A program made the translations under genes and the position numbers. A stretch of 64,000 nt of DNA from Blastococcus sp. TF02A-26 (GTDB lineage: Bacteria; Actinomycetota; Actinomycetes; Mycobacteriales; Geodermatophilaceae). The notes below the pieces were generated by a model. That model did no database searches and was not told the DNA's origin. It was given only the letters and a program-made list of their open reading frames with translations. Location: the NCBI RefSeq assembly GCF_003319125.1, contig NZ_QOHG01000010.1, forward strand, positions 62,001 to 126,000, read 5' to 3'. The number at the start of each line of letters is the position of its first letter. Positions within the stretch are counted from its first letter, which is position 1. This document shows, one piece after another, positions 50,001 to 60,688 of the stretch.

Positions 50001-50010
50001 CGCTCGCCCC

Positions 50011-52328
<2,318 letters not shown>

Positions 52329-52362
52329 CCCACCGGGCCGGCCGGTCCGCCATGCTGCCGGG

Positions 52363-53316
52363 ATGCGGCGGGTCTGGGGCGTGGTGCTGGCGGCGGTCTT
52401 GGCTGTGGCGGCCGGCTGCGGGTCGGACTCCGGCGAGGCCGCCGCGCCGGCCTCCGTGGGGCTCTCCCCGCCCGGGACGCCGCTGGTGGGCGGACTGGTC
52501 GTGCCTGTGGGGACCCATCTGGTCGGCCCGGTGTTCCCCGACCTGCCCCACCCGCTGGCGCGCTACGACCGCCAGGTGGCGGTGCTGCAGATCGACGGTG
52601 ACCCCTTCGCCGCATGGGACGACCTCGCGGGCCAGGCCCAGGACATGGGCCTGCCCGTCGCCGCGAGTGGCGTGTGCACCTGGCTCGATTCTCGGTATCT
52701 GGCGACCCCCGTCACGGGCCCCGCTCCGGCGACCACGGCCGCGCTGGACTGCCGAGGCGGCGGGCACCGGTCGCTCCAGGACGGCCCGGGGGTCGGCATC
52801 GCGATGCGCATGTGGTGGTGGGACGCCGGGGCGGAGCTGCACGTCGACTATTTCGAGGGCGACCTCGGGGACCTCTTCTCCGGCGGGCCGACGACCGGCG
52901 ACCCCGGTCCCGCGCCGGCGACGGCCGCGGACCGGCTCCCGAAGCGCGACGCGCCGGTCGCGGTCGAGATCGGCGAGCCGTTCGGGAGGGAGAACAACTG
53001 CTTCGAATCGGGCTACGACCGGCTGACCCTGCCGGCCGGAGCGCGCCTGGTCGGCGGCGGGACCACGCCCGGCTCCACCGGCGACTTCGCCGCTGTCCTG
53101 GCCGTCGAGGACCCGCGAGCCGTCCTGGGAGCGCTGCGCGACCAGCTCGACGGGCCGGACAGCTCCTTCGGGAACTACGGCCTCGACGAGGTGGCGCTGG
53201 CCGACGGGACCCTCGTCTGGAGTCTCACCGGCGGGGTCGAGGCCGGAGGCGGCGGGTGCTCCATGTGGTCCAGTCCCGACGGCACGGCCGTCCTGGTCAC
53301 GACGTCCAGCGACTGA
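52363..53316 (+). CDS. Uncharacterised lipoprotein
   Basis: Exported lipoprotein of 317 residues with lipobox VAAGC (Cys19). The body shows two related halves: LPHPLARYDRQVAVLQIDGDPFAAWDDL near 60-90 and GDFAAVLAVEDPRAVLGALRDQLD near 240-265, each followed by a Cys-containing segment (GVCTWLDS, GGCSMWSS), suggesting an internal duplication. No enzymatic motif is seen. CATGCT (52351-52356) stands 6 nt before the ATG, again a leaderless arrangement. It ends 12 bp before the convergent clpP gene. Function unknown. Confidence 0.75.
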   Translation: MRRVWGVVLAAVLAVAAGCGSDSGEAAAPASVGLSPPGTPLVGGLVVPVGTHLVGPVFPDLPHPLARYDRQVAVLQIDGDPFAAWDDLAGQAQDMGLPVAASGVCTWLDSRYLATPVTGPAPATTAALDCRGGGHRSLQDGPGVGIAMRMWWWDAGAELHVDYFEGDLGDLFSGGPTTGDPGPAPATAADRLPKRDAPVAVEIGEPFGRENNCFESGYDRLTLPAGARLVGGGTTPGSTGDFAAVLAVEDPRAVLGALRDQLDGPDSSFGNYGLDEVALADGTLVWSLTGGVEAGGGGCSMWSSPDGTAVLVTTSSD

Positions 53317-53328
53317 GCCGGTGGACGG

Positions 53329-53958
53329 TCAGTACGGCGGCGGACCGGGGAGCGCCGCCGCCGACGCCACGACGTGGTCGACAAGGCCGTAGCGGACCGC
53401 CTCCTCGGGCGTGAACCAGCGGTCGCGGTCGGAGTCGGCCTCGATCTGCTCGACCGGCTGGCCGGAATGGTCGGACTGCAATTCGTTGATCTGCCTCTTG
53501 AGCGCGCGCAGCATGTCCGCCTGGATGGTGATGTCCGACTGCGTTCCACCGACGCCCGCCGAGGGCTGGTGCATCATGATCCGCGTGTGTGGGAGCGAAT
53601 AGCGCTTCCCGGGAGTTCCGGCCGAGAGCAGGAACTGCCCCATCGAGGCCGCCATCCCCATGCCGTAGGTGGCGACGTCGCAGTCGACGAAGCGCATGGT
53701 GTCGTAGAGCGCGAGCCCCGCGCTGACCGAACCCCCCGGTGAGTTGACGTAGAGGTGGATGTCCCGGCTCGAGTCCTGGGCCGAGAGCAGTAACATCTGG
53801 GCGCTCAGCTGGTTGGCGATCTCGTCGTCCACCTCGCGGCCGAGCAGGACGATGCGTTCGCGCAGCAGGCGCTCGTAGACGGCGTCGGAAAGGCTGGTCG
53901 CTGATCCCCCTCCACGCATCTCGGGCATCGCTGAGTTGTCGAGCAGACCATTCCGCAT
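53329..53958 (-). CDS. clpP: ATP-dependent Clp protease proteolytic subunit, solitary
   Basis: Serine peptidase subunit of the Clp protease, 209 residues. The catalytic triad is intact: Ser in GMAASMGQFLL near residue 112, His in IMMHQPSAG near 137 and Asp in IEADSDRDRW near 185. ERIVLLGREVDDEIANQL near 35 is also typical. It is alone, with no second clpP, tig or clpX next to it, so it is probably an accessory paralogue. ATG 53958 is chosen (AGGGA 8 nt upstream); a 60-residue longer frame starting at 54138 is unlikely because its extra part does not resemble ClpP. A CGC-N5-GCG palindrome lies upstream at 54044-54060. Confidence 0.9.
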   Translation of the reverse strand: MRNGLLDNSAMPEMRGGGSATSLSDAVYERLLRERIVLLGREVDDEIANQLSAQMLLLSAQDSSRDIHLYVNSPGGSVSAGLALYDTMRFVDCDVATYGMGMAASMGQFLLSAGTPGKRYSLPHTRIMMHQPSAGVGGTQSDITIQADMLRALKRQINELQSDHSGQPVEQIEADSDRDRWFTPEEAVRYGLVDHVVASAAALPGPPPY

Positions 53959-54043
53959 GATTCCGATCCCTACGCATTCCGGTGGGCGATGACTCCCGGA
54001 GCCTCCCGGAATGGGTCCGGAGAGGCACTGCGGGAACCCGCCC

Positions 54044-54060
54044 TTTCGCAATTCGCGGAA
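54044..54060. promoter_or_regulatory. Possible ClgR-like palindrome upstream of clpP
   Basis: TTTCGCAATTCGCGGAA contains CGC-N5-GCG flanked by A/T bases, about 90 bp before clpP, in a noticeably less GC-rich stretch (53959-54134, no gene). Actinobacterial ClgR boxes have a CGC-N5-GCG core, but other consensus positions do not match, so this is tentative. Confidence 0.3.
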
Positions 54061-54134
54061 TTCTTGTGCCGTGGGCTGAATGGTCTTGACGACACGACAC
54101 CCGGTCGGCCCCGCGGCACCGGCGTGCGCCCCGG

Positions 54135-55124
54135 TCATCGGAACGCCGTGACGACGACGCGAGCGGCGGCGGCGAGGAGGGCGTCGTCGTGCGCGGCGTC
54201 GAGCTGGTCCCTGCTGGACATCACGGCGACCACGATGGGGGCGCGGCCGGGCGGGACCAGCACGGCCACGTCGTTGCGGGTGCCGTAGGCAGCGGTCCCG
54301 GTCTTGTCGCCGACCACCCAGTCCCCGGGGACGCCGGCACGGATGAGCGTGTCCCCGGTGGTGTTGCGGCGTAACCAGTCGGCGAGCTGCTCGCGGTCCT
54401 CGGCGTCGACGCCGAGGCCGTCCACCGCGTAGGCGCGCAGCCCGTTGGCCAGCGCCCGGGGTGTCGTGGTGTCCCGCGGGTCACCGGGCACCACGCTGTT
54501 GAGGTCCGGCTCGGTCCGGGAGACCTGCGTGACGTCGTCGCCCATGGCCTCGAGCGCCGCGTCGAGTCCTGCTGGGCCGCCCAGCTCCTGCAGCACCAGG
54601 TTGAGAGCGGTGTTGTCGCTGTGGCGCACGGCGGCGTCGCACAGCTCCTGGAGCGTCATCGCCGCCCCCACCCTGGTCCCGGTGACCGGCGAGTGGCCGG
54701 CCGCGAGGTCGCTCCGCTCGATCGGCACGCTGCGCTGCAGGTCCGCGGCCGACGTCCGGGCCAGGAGCGCACCGACGGCGAGGGCCTTGATCGTGCTGGC
54801 GTGGGCGAAGCGCTCGTCCGCGCGGTGGGCGAGCGTTCGTCCGGATCCCGTGTCGACCGCGTACACGCCCAGCCGAGCGTCGAACTGCTCCTCCAGCGCG
54901 ACCAGCTCACCGGCCGCCGCGACCTCCTCGGCGAGGGGTGCCGGGGGCGTGGCGGACTCGACCGCCGCGGTGCCGGGGTCCGACCGGGGTGGCTCCTCGT
55001 ACGACGACGAGCACGACGCGGCACCGAGGACGAGGAGGCAGACGAGGCCGCGTCGTGCCGTCCCGACGGCTCGTCGCCCTCCGGTCGGCGGGGCGGATCG
55101 GGAGACGTGACGGATGTCCGGCAC
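54135..55124 (-). CDS. bla: Class A beta-lactamase (lipoprotein)
   Basis: Serine beta-lactamase of 329 residues, secreted and probably lipid-anchored (signal peptide to Cys38 in GAASC). All active-site elements are present: Ser110-x-x-Lys113 (STIK), Ser169-Asp-Asn (SDN), Glu205-x-x-x-Asn209 (EPDLN, the omega loop) and Lys274-Thr-Gly (KTG). It hydrolyses beta-lactams outside the membrane; the spectrum cannot be read. GTG 55124 has GGAGGG 8 nt upstream. It lies only 28 bp behind the ABC permease gene on the same strand, so it is likely the last gene of the efflux operon. It could instead have its own promoter inside the permease gene. Confidence 0.93.
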   Translation of the reverse strand: MPDIRHVSRSAPPTGGRRAVGTARRGLVCLLVLGAASCSSSYEEPPRSDPGTAAVESATPPAPLAEEVAAAGELVALEEQFDARLGVYAVDTGSGRTLAHRADERFAHASTIKALAVGALLARTSAADLQRSVPIERSDLAAGHSPVTGTRVGAAMTLQELCDAAVRHSDNTALNLVLQELGGPAGLDAALEAMGDDVTQVSRTEPDLNSVVPGDPRDTTTPRALANGLRAYAVDGLGVDAEDREQLADWLRRNTTGDTLIRAGVPGDWVVGDKTGTAAYGTRNDVAVLVPPGRAPIVVAVMSSRDQLDAAHDDALLAAAARVVVTAFR

Positions 55125-55152
55125 GTGGCTGCCCTCCTTCGAGTTGGGCCGG

Positions 55153-56354
55153 TCAGGCGGTACGCAGGGCCTCGGTGGGCGGGAGCCGCGCGGCGCGTGC
55201 GGCCGGGTACAGCCCGGCCAGCACCCCGACGAGCAGAGCGGCGGCCAGGCCGCCGAGCAGCGCGGCCGCGGGGAGCACCGTCCGTTGTCCCTGGTGGGCC
55301 GTGTACGCCGCGGTCACGACGCTGCCGAGGACAACTCCGGCCAGTCCCCCCACCCCGGACAGCGCGAGTGACTCCACCACGAACTGGATCCTGACGTGCC
55401 GCCGGGTCGCACCCAGAGCCCGGCGCAGTCCGATCTCGCGCCGCCGCTCCAGCACGCTGAGGACCATGACGTTGGCGATCCCGACGCCTCCCACCAGGAG
55501 CGCCACGGCACCGAGCCCCAGGAGGAGCGAGGTGAACGCCCCGGATGCGGCCGCGCGAGCGGCGAGGGCGTCCGAGGGGCGGCTGACCGCCACCTCCTCC
55601 GGGTTCTCCGGGTCGGCCGCCCGGGCCAGCGACCGCTGCACCGTCTCGACCCGATCGGTGGCGGCCCGCACGTACACGGTGGTGGGCGCCGGCGCGTCGC
55701 CGTACACGACGGCAGCCTGCTCGTCGCCGATCAACACCGAGCGGTCGATCTCCGGAGCGAGCTCGATCGGCTCGAGGATCCCCACCACGGCGTAGGAGGA
55801 GCTCCCGATGACGACCTGACGGGAGCCCTCCACGGAGGAGATCCCCAGCCGCTCGGCGGCGACCGCTCCCAGGACCGCCACGGGGTACCCGTCGACCGCG
55901 TCGTCCAGGAACGTCCCGGCCGCGACCCGGCCACCCACCGTGTCGAGGAGGTCCGGGGTGGCCGTCTGGACCACGATGCCGTTGGTGTCGGCCTCCGGGA
56001 TCAGGTCGCTGCGGCGCGCGGTGAGGTCGGTCGCCCCCACCGCCGCTGCACCCAGGACGCCGTCCATGCGCCCCATGGTCGCGGCCGCCGCGGTCGGCAA
56101 CGTCGCCTCGCCCCCGCCGAGGGTGCTGCCCGGCTCGACGCGCAGGAGGTTCGTCCCCAGCCTGTCCAGTCGGTCGAGCAGCTCCGCTCGGCTGGACTCG
56201 GACAGCCCGAGGACGGCGATCATGGCGCAGATCCCGATGGCGATGCCCAGACCGGACAGCGCTGCCCGCAGCGGCCGCGCCCGCAGCCCGGCGATGCCGA
56301 CCCGCCAGACGTCGGGGAGCAGCAGCCGGCTGGGTTCCGGAGCGCCCGGCGCGG

Positions 56355-56358
<4 letters not shown>
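55153..56358 (-). CDS. MacB-like ABC transporter permease
   Basis: FtsX/MacB-type permease, 401 residues. One N-terminal helix ([19 protein letters not shown] near 35-53) is followed by a large extracytoplasmic MacB_PCD domain (about 60-270). Three C-terminal helices follow in the FtsX domain ([25 protein letters not shown] near 280, then 325-350 and 360-385). The loop [17 protein letters not shown] is the family's ATPase-coupling motif. Its GTG overlaps the ATPase stop by 4 bp. With the ATPase and adaptor it forms a mechanotransmission-type complex, likely exporting an antibiotic, peptide or lipoprotein. Confidence 0.92.
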
Positions 56359-57037
<679 letters not shown>

Positions 57038-57041
<4 letters not shown>

Positions 57042-58111
57042 GACGGCACCGTCACACGGGTGCCCTCGGACAACCCGGCTCCGGTCACCTCCACCAGGCC
57101 CTGGGCGAAGGCCCCGGTCTCGACCGGGACCAGGCGGAGACCGCCGGCCTCGGTGACCGTCTCCACCGCATGACCCCCGTCGGCCAGCGCGAGGAGGGCC
57201 TCCACGGGGACGGCGAGGACGTCCGGTCTCTCGCCGCGCGTGACCTGCACGTCCACCGCGGCGCCGTCCAGACCGCCCCGTTCGGCAGGGTCGTCGAAGC
57301 GCACGGTGGCCGTCACGGTGCGCTCCCCGGCGTCCGGTCCGCCGTCGGGCTGGGACACCGCGACGGTGGACACCGACGCCACGGTCCCCGCGGCGACCCG
57401 GCCGTCGGGCAGCTCGATCCCGGCAGGGTCGCCCACCTGCACGACCGACACGGTGCGCGCGTCGAGCTCCACCTCGACGAGTGGGGTCGTCCCGGTCACC
57501 TGGAGGACGGCGGCCCCCGGCTGGACCACGCCGCCGACGTCCGTCGCGTGCCCGGCGACCCGGACCGCGCCGGGGGCCACGACGGCAGCACCGAGGTCGA
57601 CGGTGCCGGTCTGCTCGACCTGCAGCGTCTCCTGCCAGGCGCGGACGGCCCGGGCCGTCCGGCTGTCGAAGTGCTCGTCGGCCGCCCCACCGAGTTGCGA
57701 CCCGTGACCGAGGTCGATCAGGTTCTGCTCCAGCAGCCGGACGTCGGGCCCGTCGGAGACGCCGACCTGCAACGTCCGGTAGAGCGGGGAGTCCCCGTAG
57801 AGCAGGACCGCCCGCCTCCCGTCGACCCCGAACAGCACCTGGCCGCGCTCCACCACCGAACCCTCGGCAGCCAGCAGGGTGATCTTCCCGGCGAGATCGG
57901 TGACGACGGTCGAGGTCGCTCCGTAGCCCAGGGTGCCCGAGACGTCCTCCTGCAGCAGCAGCGTGGTCAGCTGCACCTCCGCCGTCCTCGTCTCGACGCG
58001 GCCGGTGTCCGGGGCCTGCTCACCGGTGCCCCCGGCGAGCGCGATCGCGCCCGCGGAGACCGCCACGAGCAGGGCCACGGCACCGACGGCCAGGGCCACG
58101 CGGCGGCTCAC
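57038..58111 (-). CDS. MacA/HlyD-like adaptor with peptidoglycan-binding domain
   Basis: Membrane-anchored accessory protein of 357 residues. One N-terminal signal anchor ([20 protein letters not shown]) is followed by a lipoyl/barrel-sandwich hybrid split by an inserted PG_binding_1-like domain (about 120-165, [14 protein letters not shown] ... [22 protein letters not shown]). Beta-barrel segments follow ([23 protein letters not shown] near 210, [15 protein letters not shown] near 265). This architecture is common for Gram-positive MacA analogues and ties the pump to the cell wall. GTG 58111 overlaps the lipoprotein stop (GTGA). Partner of the ABC genes downstream. Confidence 0.88.
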
Positions 58112-58605
58112 GGCTGTCCCGGCAGGTCGATCCCCACCTCGCGGGCGCACTCCTGCCGCGCCTCGACCAGCGCCGGGTCGTCCAGGTCGACGCCTCCACC
58201 CAGCTGCTGGGTCACCTGGCCACCCGGCCCCGGACGGGGGTCGGGGACGTCGAAGCCCCGGTCCCGCAAGCAGCCCGACAGCGCGACCAGTGCATCGATG
58301 TCGGGCAGCGCGGCACCGGCTCCTCCCCCGCCACCCACCGGTGCCAGGTCCCGGCAGGCCTCCTGGGCGGCGGCGAGGGCCGCCTGGTCGACCGACCCGT
58401 CGACGACGACCGGCCGCCCGGGCGCGGGGTCGCGGACGTCGACGCCGTTGTCCCGCAGGCACTGGGCGAACGCGGCACCGGGGTCGTCGGCGGCCGGACC
58501 GGGCTCCGCGCCCCCGCCGTCGGTGCCGCACCCGGGCAGGACCATCACACCCAGCGCCGCCGTCATCGCGCAGCTCAGCCGGCGCATCGGCGCAGTCAGT
58601 AGCAT
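58108..58605 (-). CDS. Small lipoprotein with duplicated Cys-x-Gly-Asp-x-Asp-Pro repeat
   Basis: Exported protein of 165 residues with lipobox LPGC near residue 26. Two repeats are obvious: FAQCLRDNGVDVRDPAPG, then AQEACRDL, and LSGCLRDRGFDVPDPRPG, then ARQECARE. Each repeat brings two cysteines that could form disulphides. Similar CMRxxGVxxPDP-type lipoproteins often accompany actinobacterial MacAB-like pumps, but their role is not established. ATG 58605 has GGAGGAGG upstream; an ATG at 58677 is in frame but too far from the signal peptide. It is the first gene of the efflux operon, divergent from the two-component system across 139 bp. Confidence 0.8.
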   Translation of the reverse strand: MLLTAPMRRLSCAMTAALGVMVLPGCGTDGGGAEPGPAADDPGAAFAQCLRDNGVDVRDPAPGRPVVVDGSVDQAALAAAQEACRDLAPVGGGGGAGAALPDIDALVALSGCLRDRGFDVPDPRPGPGGQVTQQLGGGVDLDDPALVEARQECAREVGIDLPGQP

Positions 58606-58744
58606 CTCGGCCTCCTCCAGCCACCCGCTCTGGGCGGCGAAACCATGTCTAGGAGGCGTCGTGTTGCACGGACGCAAAGCGCGGGGCCGGACGGCAGGGC
58701 GGTCTTAACACCGAGCGAACCTCGTCCGAGAGATCCTTCCGGGG

Positions 58745-59398
58745 ATGAAGATCCTGGTCGTCGAGGACGAGCCCTTCATGGCCGAGGCCCTGGCCGACGG
58801 CCTCCGGCGCGAGGGGATGGCCGTCGACGTCGCGTCCGACGGCGATCAGGCCCTGGAGAAGATCGTCGTCTCCGCGTACGACGTCGTCCTCCTCGACCGT
58901 GACATCCCGCGCGTCCCGGGGGACGTGGTCTGCCGAGCGATCGCCGACCAGCGCCCGGAGACGCGGATCCTCATGGTGACCGCGGCGGGCGAGGTCGGGG
59001 ACCGGGTGGCCGGCCTCCAGCTCGGTGCCGACGACTACCTGCCCAAGCCCTTCGCCTTCCTGGAACTCGTGGCGCGGGTCCGGGCGCTGGGCCGCCGCCC
59101 CGCGGCGCGACGGCCGCCCGTCCTCGTCCGCGGCGACGTCCGGTTGGACTCGGGCGCCCGCCGTGCCTGGCGGGGGACGCGGGAACTGCCGCTCACCCGC
59201 AAGGAGCTGGCCGTCCTGGAGGTCCTCGTGGCCGCCGACGGTTCGGTGGTCAGCGCCGAGGAGCTCCTGGAGAGGGTGTGGGACGAGCACATCGATCCCT
59301 TCACCTCCGTCGTGCGGGTGACCATGTCGACGCTCCGGCGCAAGATGGGCGACCCGCCGCTGATCGAGACGCTGCCCGGTCAGGGTTACCGGCTGTGA
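58745..59398 (+). CDS. OmpR-family response regulator
   Basis: Two-component response regulator, 217 residues. The receiver domain has the acidic pair VVEDEPFM near residue 7 and a phosphoacceptor Asp near 51 (VLLDRDIPR). Thr in MVTAAG and Lys in DYLPKPFA follow. The C-terminal winged helix DNA-binding domain runs from about 125, with LTRKELAVLEVLVAADG and VVRVTMSTLRRKMGDPPLIETLPGQGYRL. It overlaps the sensor kinase by 4 bp. The efflux/beta-lactamase operon is divergent and is its likely target. Confidence 0.95.
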   Translation: MKILVVEDEPFMAEALADGLRREGMAVDVASDGDQALEKIVVSAYDVVLLDRDIPRVPGDVVCRAIADQRPETRILMVTAAGEVGDRVAGLQLGADDYLPKPFAFLELVARVRALGRRPAARRPPVLVRGDVRLDSGARRAWRGTRELPLTRKELAVLEVLVAADGSVVSAEELLERVWDEHIDPFTSVVRVTMSTLRRKMGDPPLIETLPGQGYRL

Positions 59399-60597
59399 GG
59401 GTTCGCTGGACCGTCTCCCTGCGGATCGCCCTGACCGTCGCGGCGTCCTTCCTCGTCGCCGGAGCGCTGCTGCTGACGGTGAACTTCGCGCTCGTCTCCA
59501 GCCGTCTGCCCGGGGACGAACTCGTCGTCCGCCAGATCCCCGAGGGCGTCGATCCGGCCGGCGACGGCAGCTGTGCCCCGGCGGACTGCCCGGACGTCTC
59601 GCCTCGGATCGACACGGCGATCGTCGACGCGGCGCGGCAGCTGAGACGACAGACGCTCGACGAACTGCTCACCCAGTCGCTGTGGACGCTCCTGCCGGCC
59701 ACGGTGCTGGCCGCCGTGCTGGGGTGGGTGATCGCCCGTCGCGCGGTCAGGCCGGTGCACGCGATCACCGCAGCCGCACGGACCATCAGTGAGAACGACC
59801 TGCACCAGCGGCTGCGCGTGGAGGGGCCGGACGACGAGCTCAAGGAACTCGCCGACACCTTCGACGACATGCTCGGCCGCCTGGACACGGCGTTCTCCGC
59901 GCAACGCCGCTTCGCCGCAGCCGCCAGCCACGAGCTGCGCACCCCCGTGGCCGTCCAGCGCACGCTCCTCGACGTCACGCTGGCCGACCCGGACGTCGAT
60001 CGGGAGCGCTTGCTGCTGATGGCGACCCGGCTCAGGCACCTGGGAGAGCGACAGGAACGCATCATCGAGGGGCTGCTCACCCTGGCCAGGGCGGGGCAGA
60101 TCCGCGGTCACCGGGACCGGTGCGATCTCGCGCAGCTGACCAGCGAGGCGATCGCCGCCGTCCGGGCCGACGCCGATCGACGCGGGCTGCGCATCAGCAC
60201 GGCGCTCGACCCCGCTCCCACGACGGGCAACGCCGCACTGCTGGGCAGGTTGGCCGGCAACCTGGTCGAGAACGCCGTGCGGCACAACCACGACGGCGGG
60301 GTGGTCCGCGCGACCACCGTCCTCGATCGGGATCGCAGTCGGCTCGTCCTCGAGAACGACGGGGACCCGTTGACCGACGTGGACGTCGAGCGGCTCTTCG
60401 AGCCGTTCCACCGCGGCGGGCGCGCGCGAGTGCACGCGGACCAGGGCACCGGCCTCGGGCTCTCCGTCGCGCGGTCCATCGCGGAGGCGCACGGGGGCAC
60501 CCTGACGCTCCGGCCGCGCGCCGAGGGCGGCGCGACGGTGGTCCTCGAGCTCCCTGCCGCCTCCGCCGAGCCACCGGGGTCCGTTGCCGGAGCGTGA
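59395..60597 (+). CDS. Sensor histidine kinase
   Basis: Membrane sensor kinase of 400 residues. Two transmembrane helices (about 10-32 and 98-118) flank a short extracytoplasmic region of about 65 residues containing two cysteines (CAPADC). A HAMP domain (RRAVRPVHAITAAARTISENDLHQRL) follows to about 175. The H-box is AASHELRTP near 179. The ATPase part shows NLVENAVRHN near 290, and GTGLGLSVARSIAEAHGG near 355. GTG 59395 overlaps the response-regulator stop (GTGA). The small sensor region suggests an envelope or membrane-stress signal, or the substrate of the neighbouring pump. Confidence 0.93.
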   Translation: MRVRWTVSLRIALTVAASFLVAGALLLTVNFALVSSRLPGDELVVRQIPEGVDPAGDGSCAPADCPDVSPRIDTAIVDAARQLRRQTLDELLTQSLWTLLPATVLAAVLGWVIARRAVRPVHAITAAARTISENDLHQRLRVEGPDDELKELADTFDDMLGRLDTAFSAQRRFAAAASHELRTPVAVQRTLLDVTLADPDVDRERLLLMATRLRHLGERQERIIEGLLTLARAGQIRGHRDRCDLAQLTSEAIAAVRADADRRGLRISTALDPAPTTGNAALLGRLAGNLVENAVRHNHDGGVVRATTVLDRDRSRLVLENDGDPLTDVDVERLFEPFHRGGRARVHADQGTGLGLSVARSIAEAHGGTLTLRPRAEGGATVVLELPAASAEPPGSVAGA

Positions 60598-60622
60598 GCC
60601 CCGGGGCGAGGGACCCCAGACA

Positions 60623-60662
60623 CCACCGGCCCGGCACCGCGAGTGCGGTACCGGGCCGGTGG
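60623..60662. terminator. Bidirectional hairpin terminator
   Basis: An 18-bp stem with one G-U-type mismatch: CCACCGGCCCGGCACCGC (60623-60640), loop GAGT, GCGGTACCGGGCCGGTGG (60645-60662), between the convergent histidine kinase and nrdJ genes. Confidence 0.85.
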
Positions 60663-60688
60663 ACGGGACTACAGGACCGAGCCGATGA

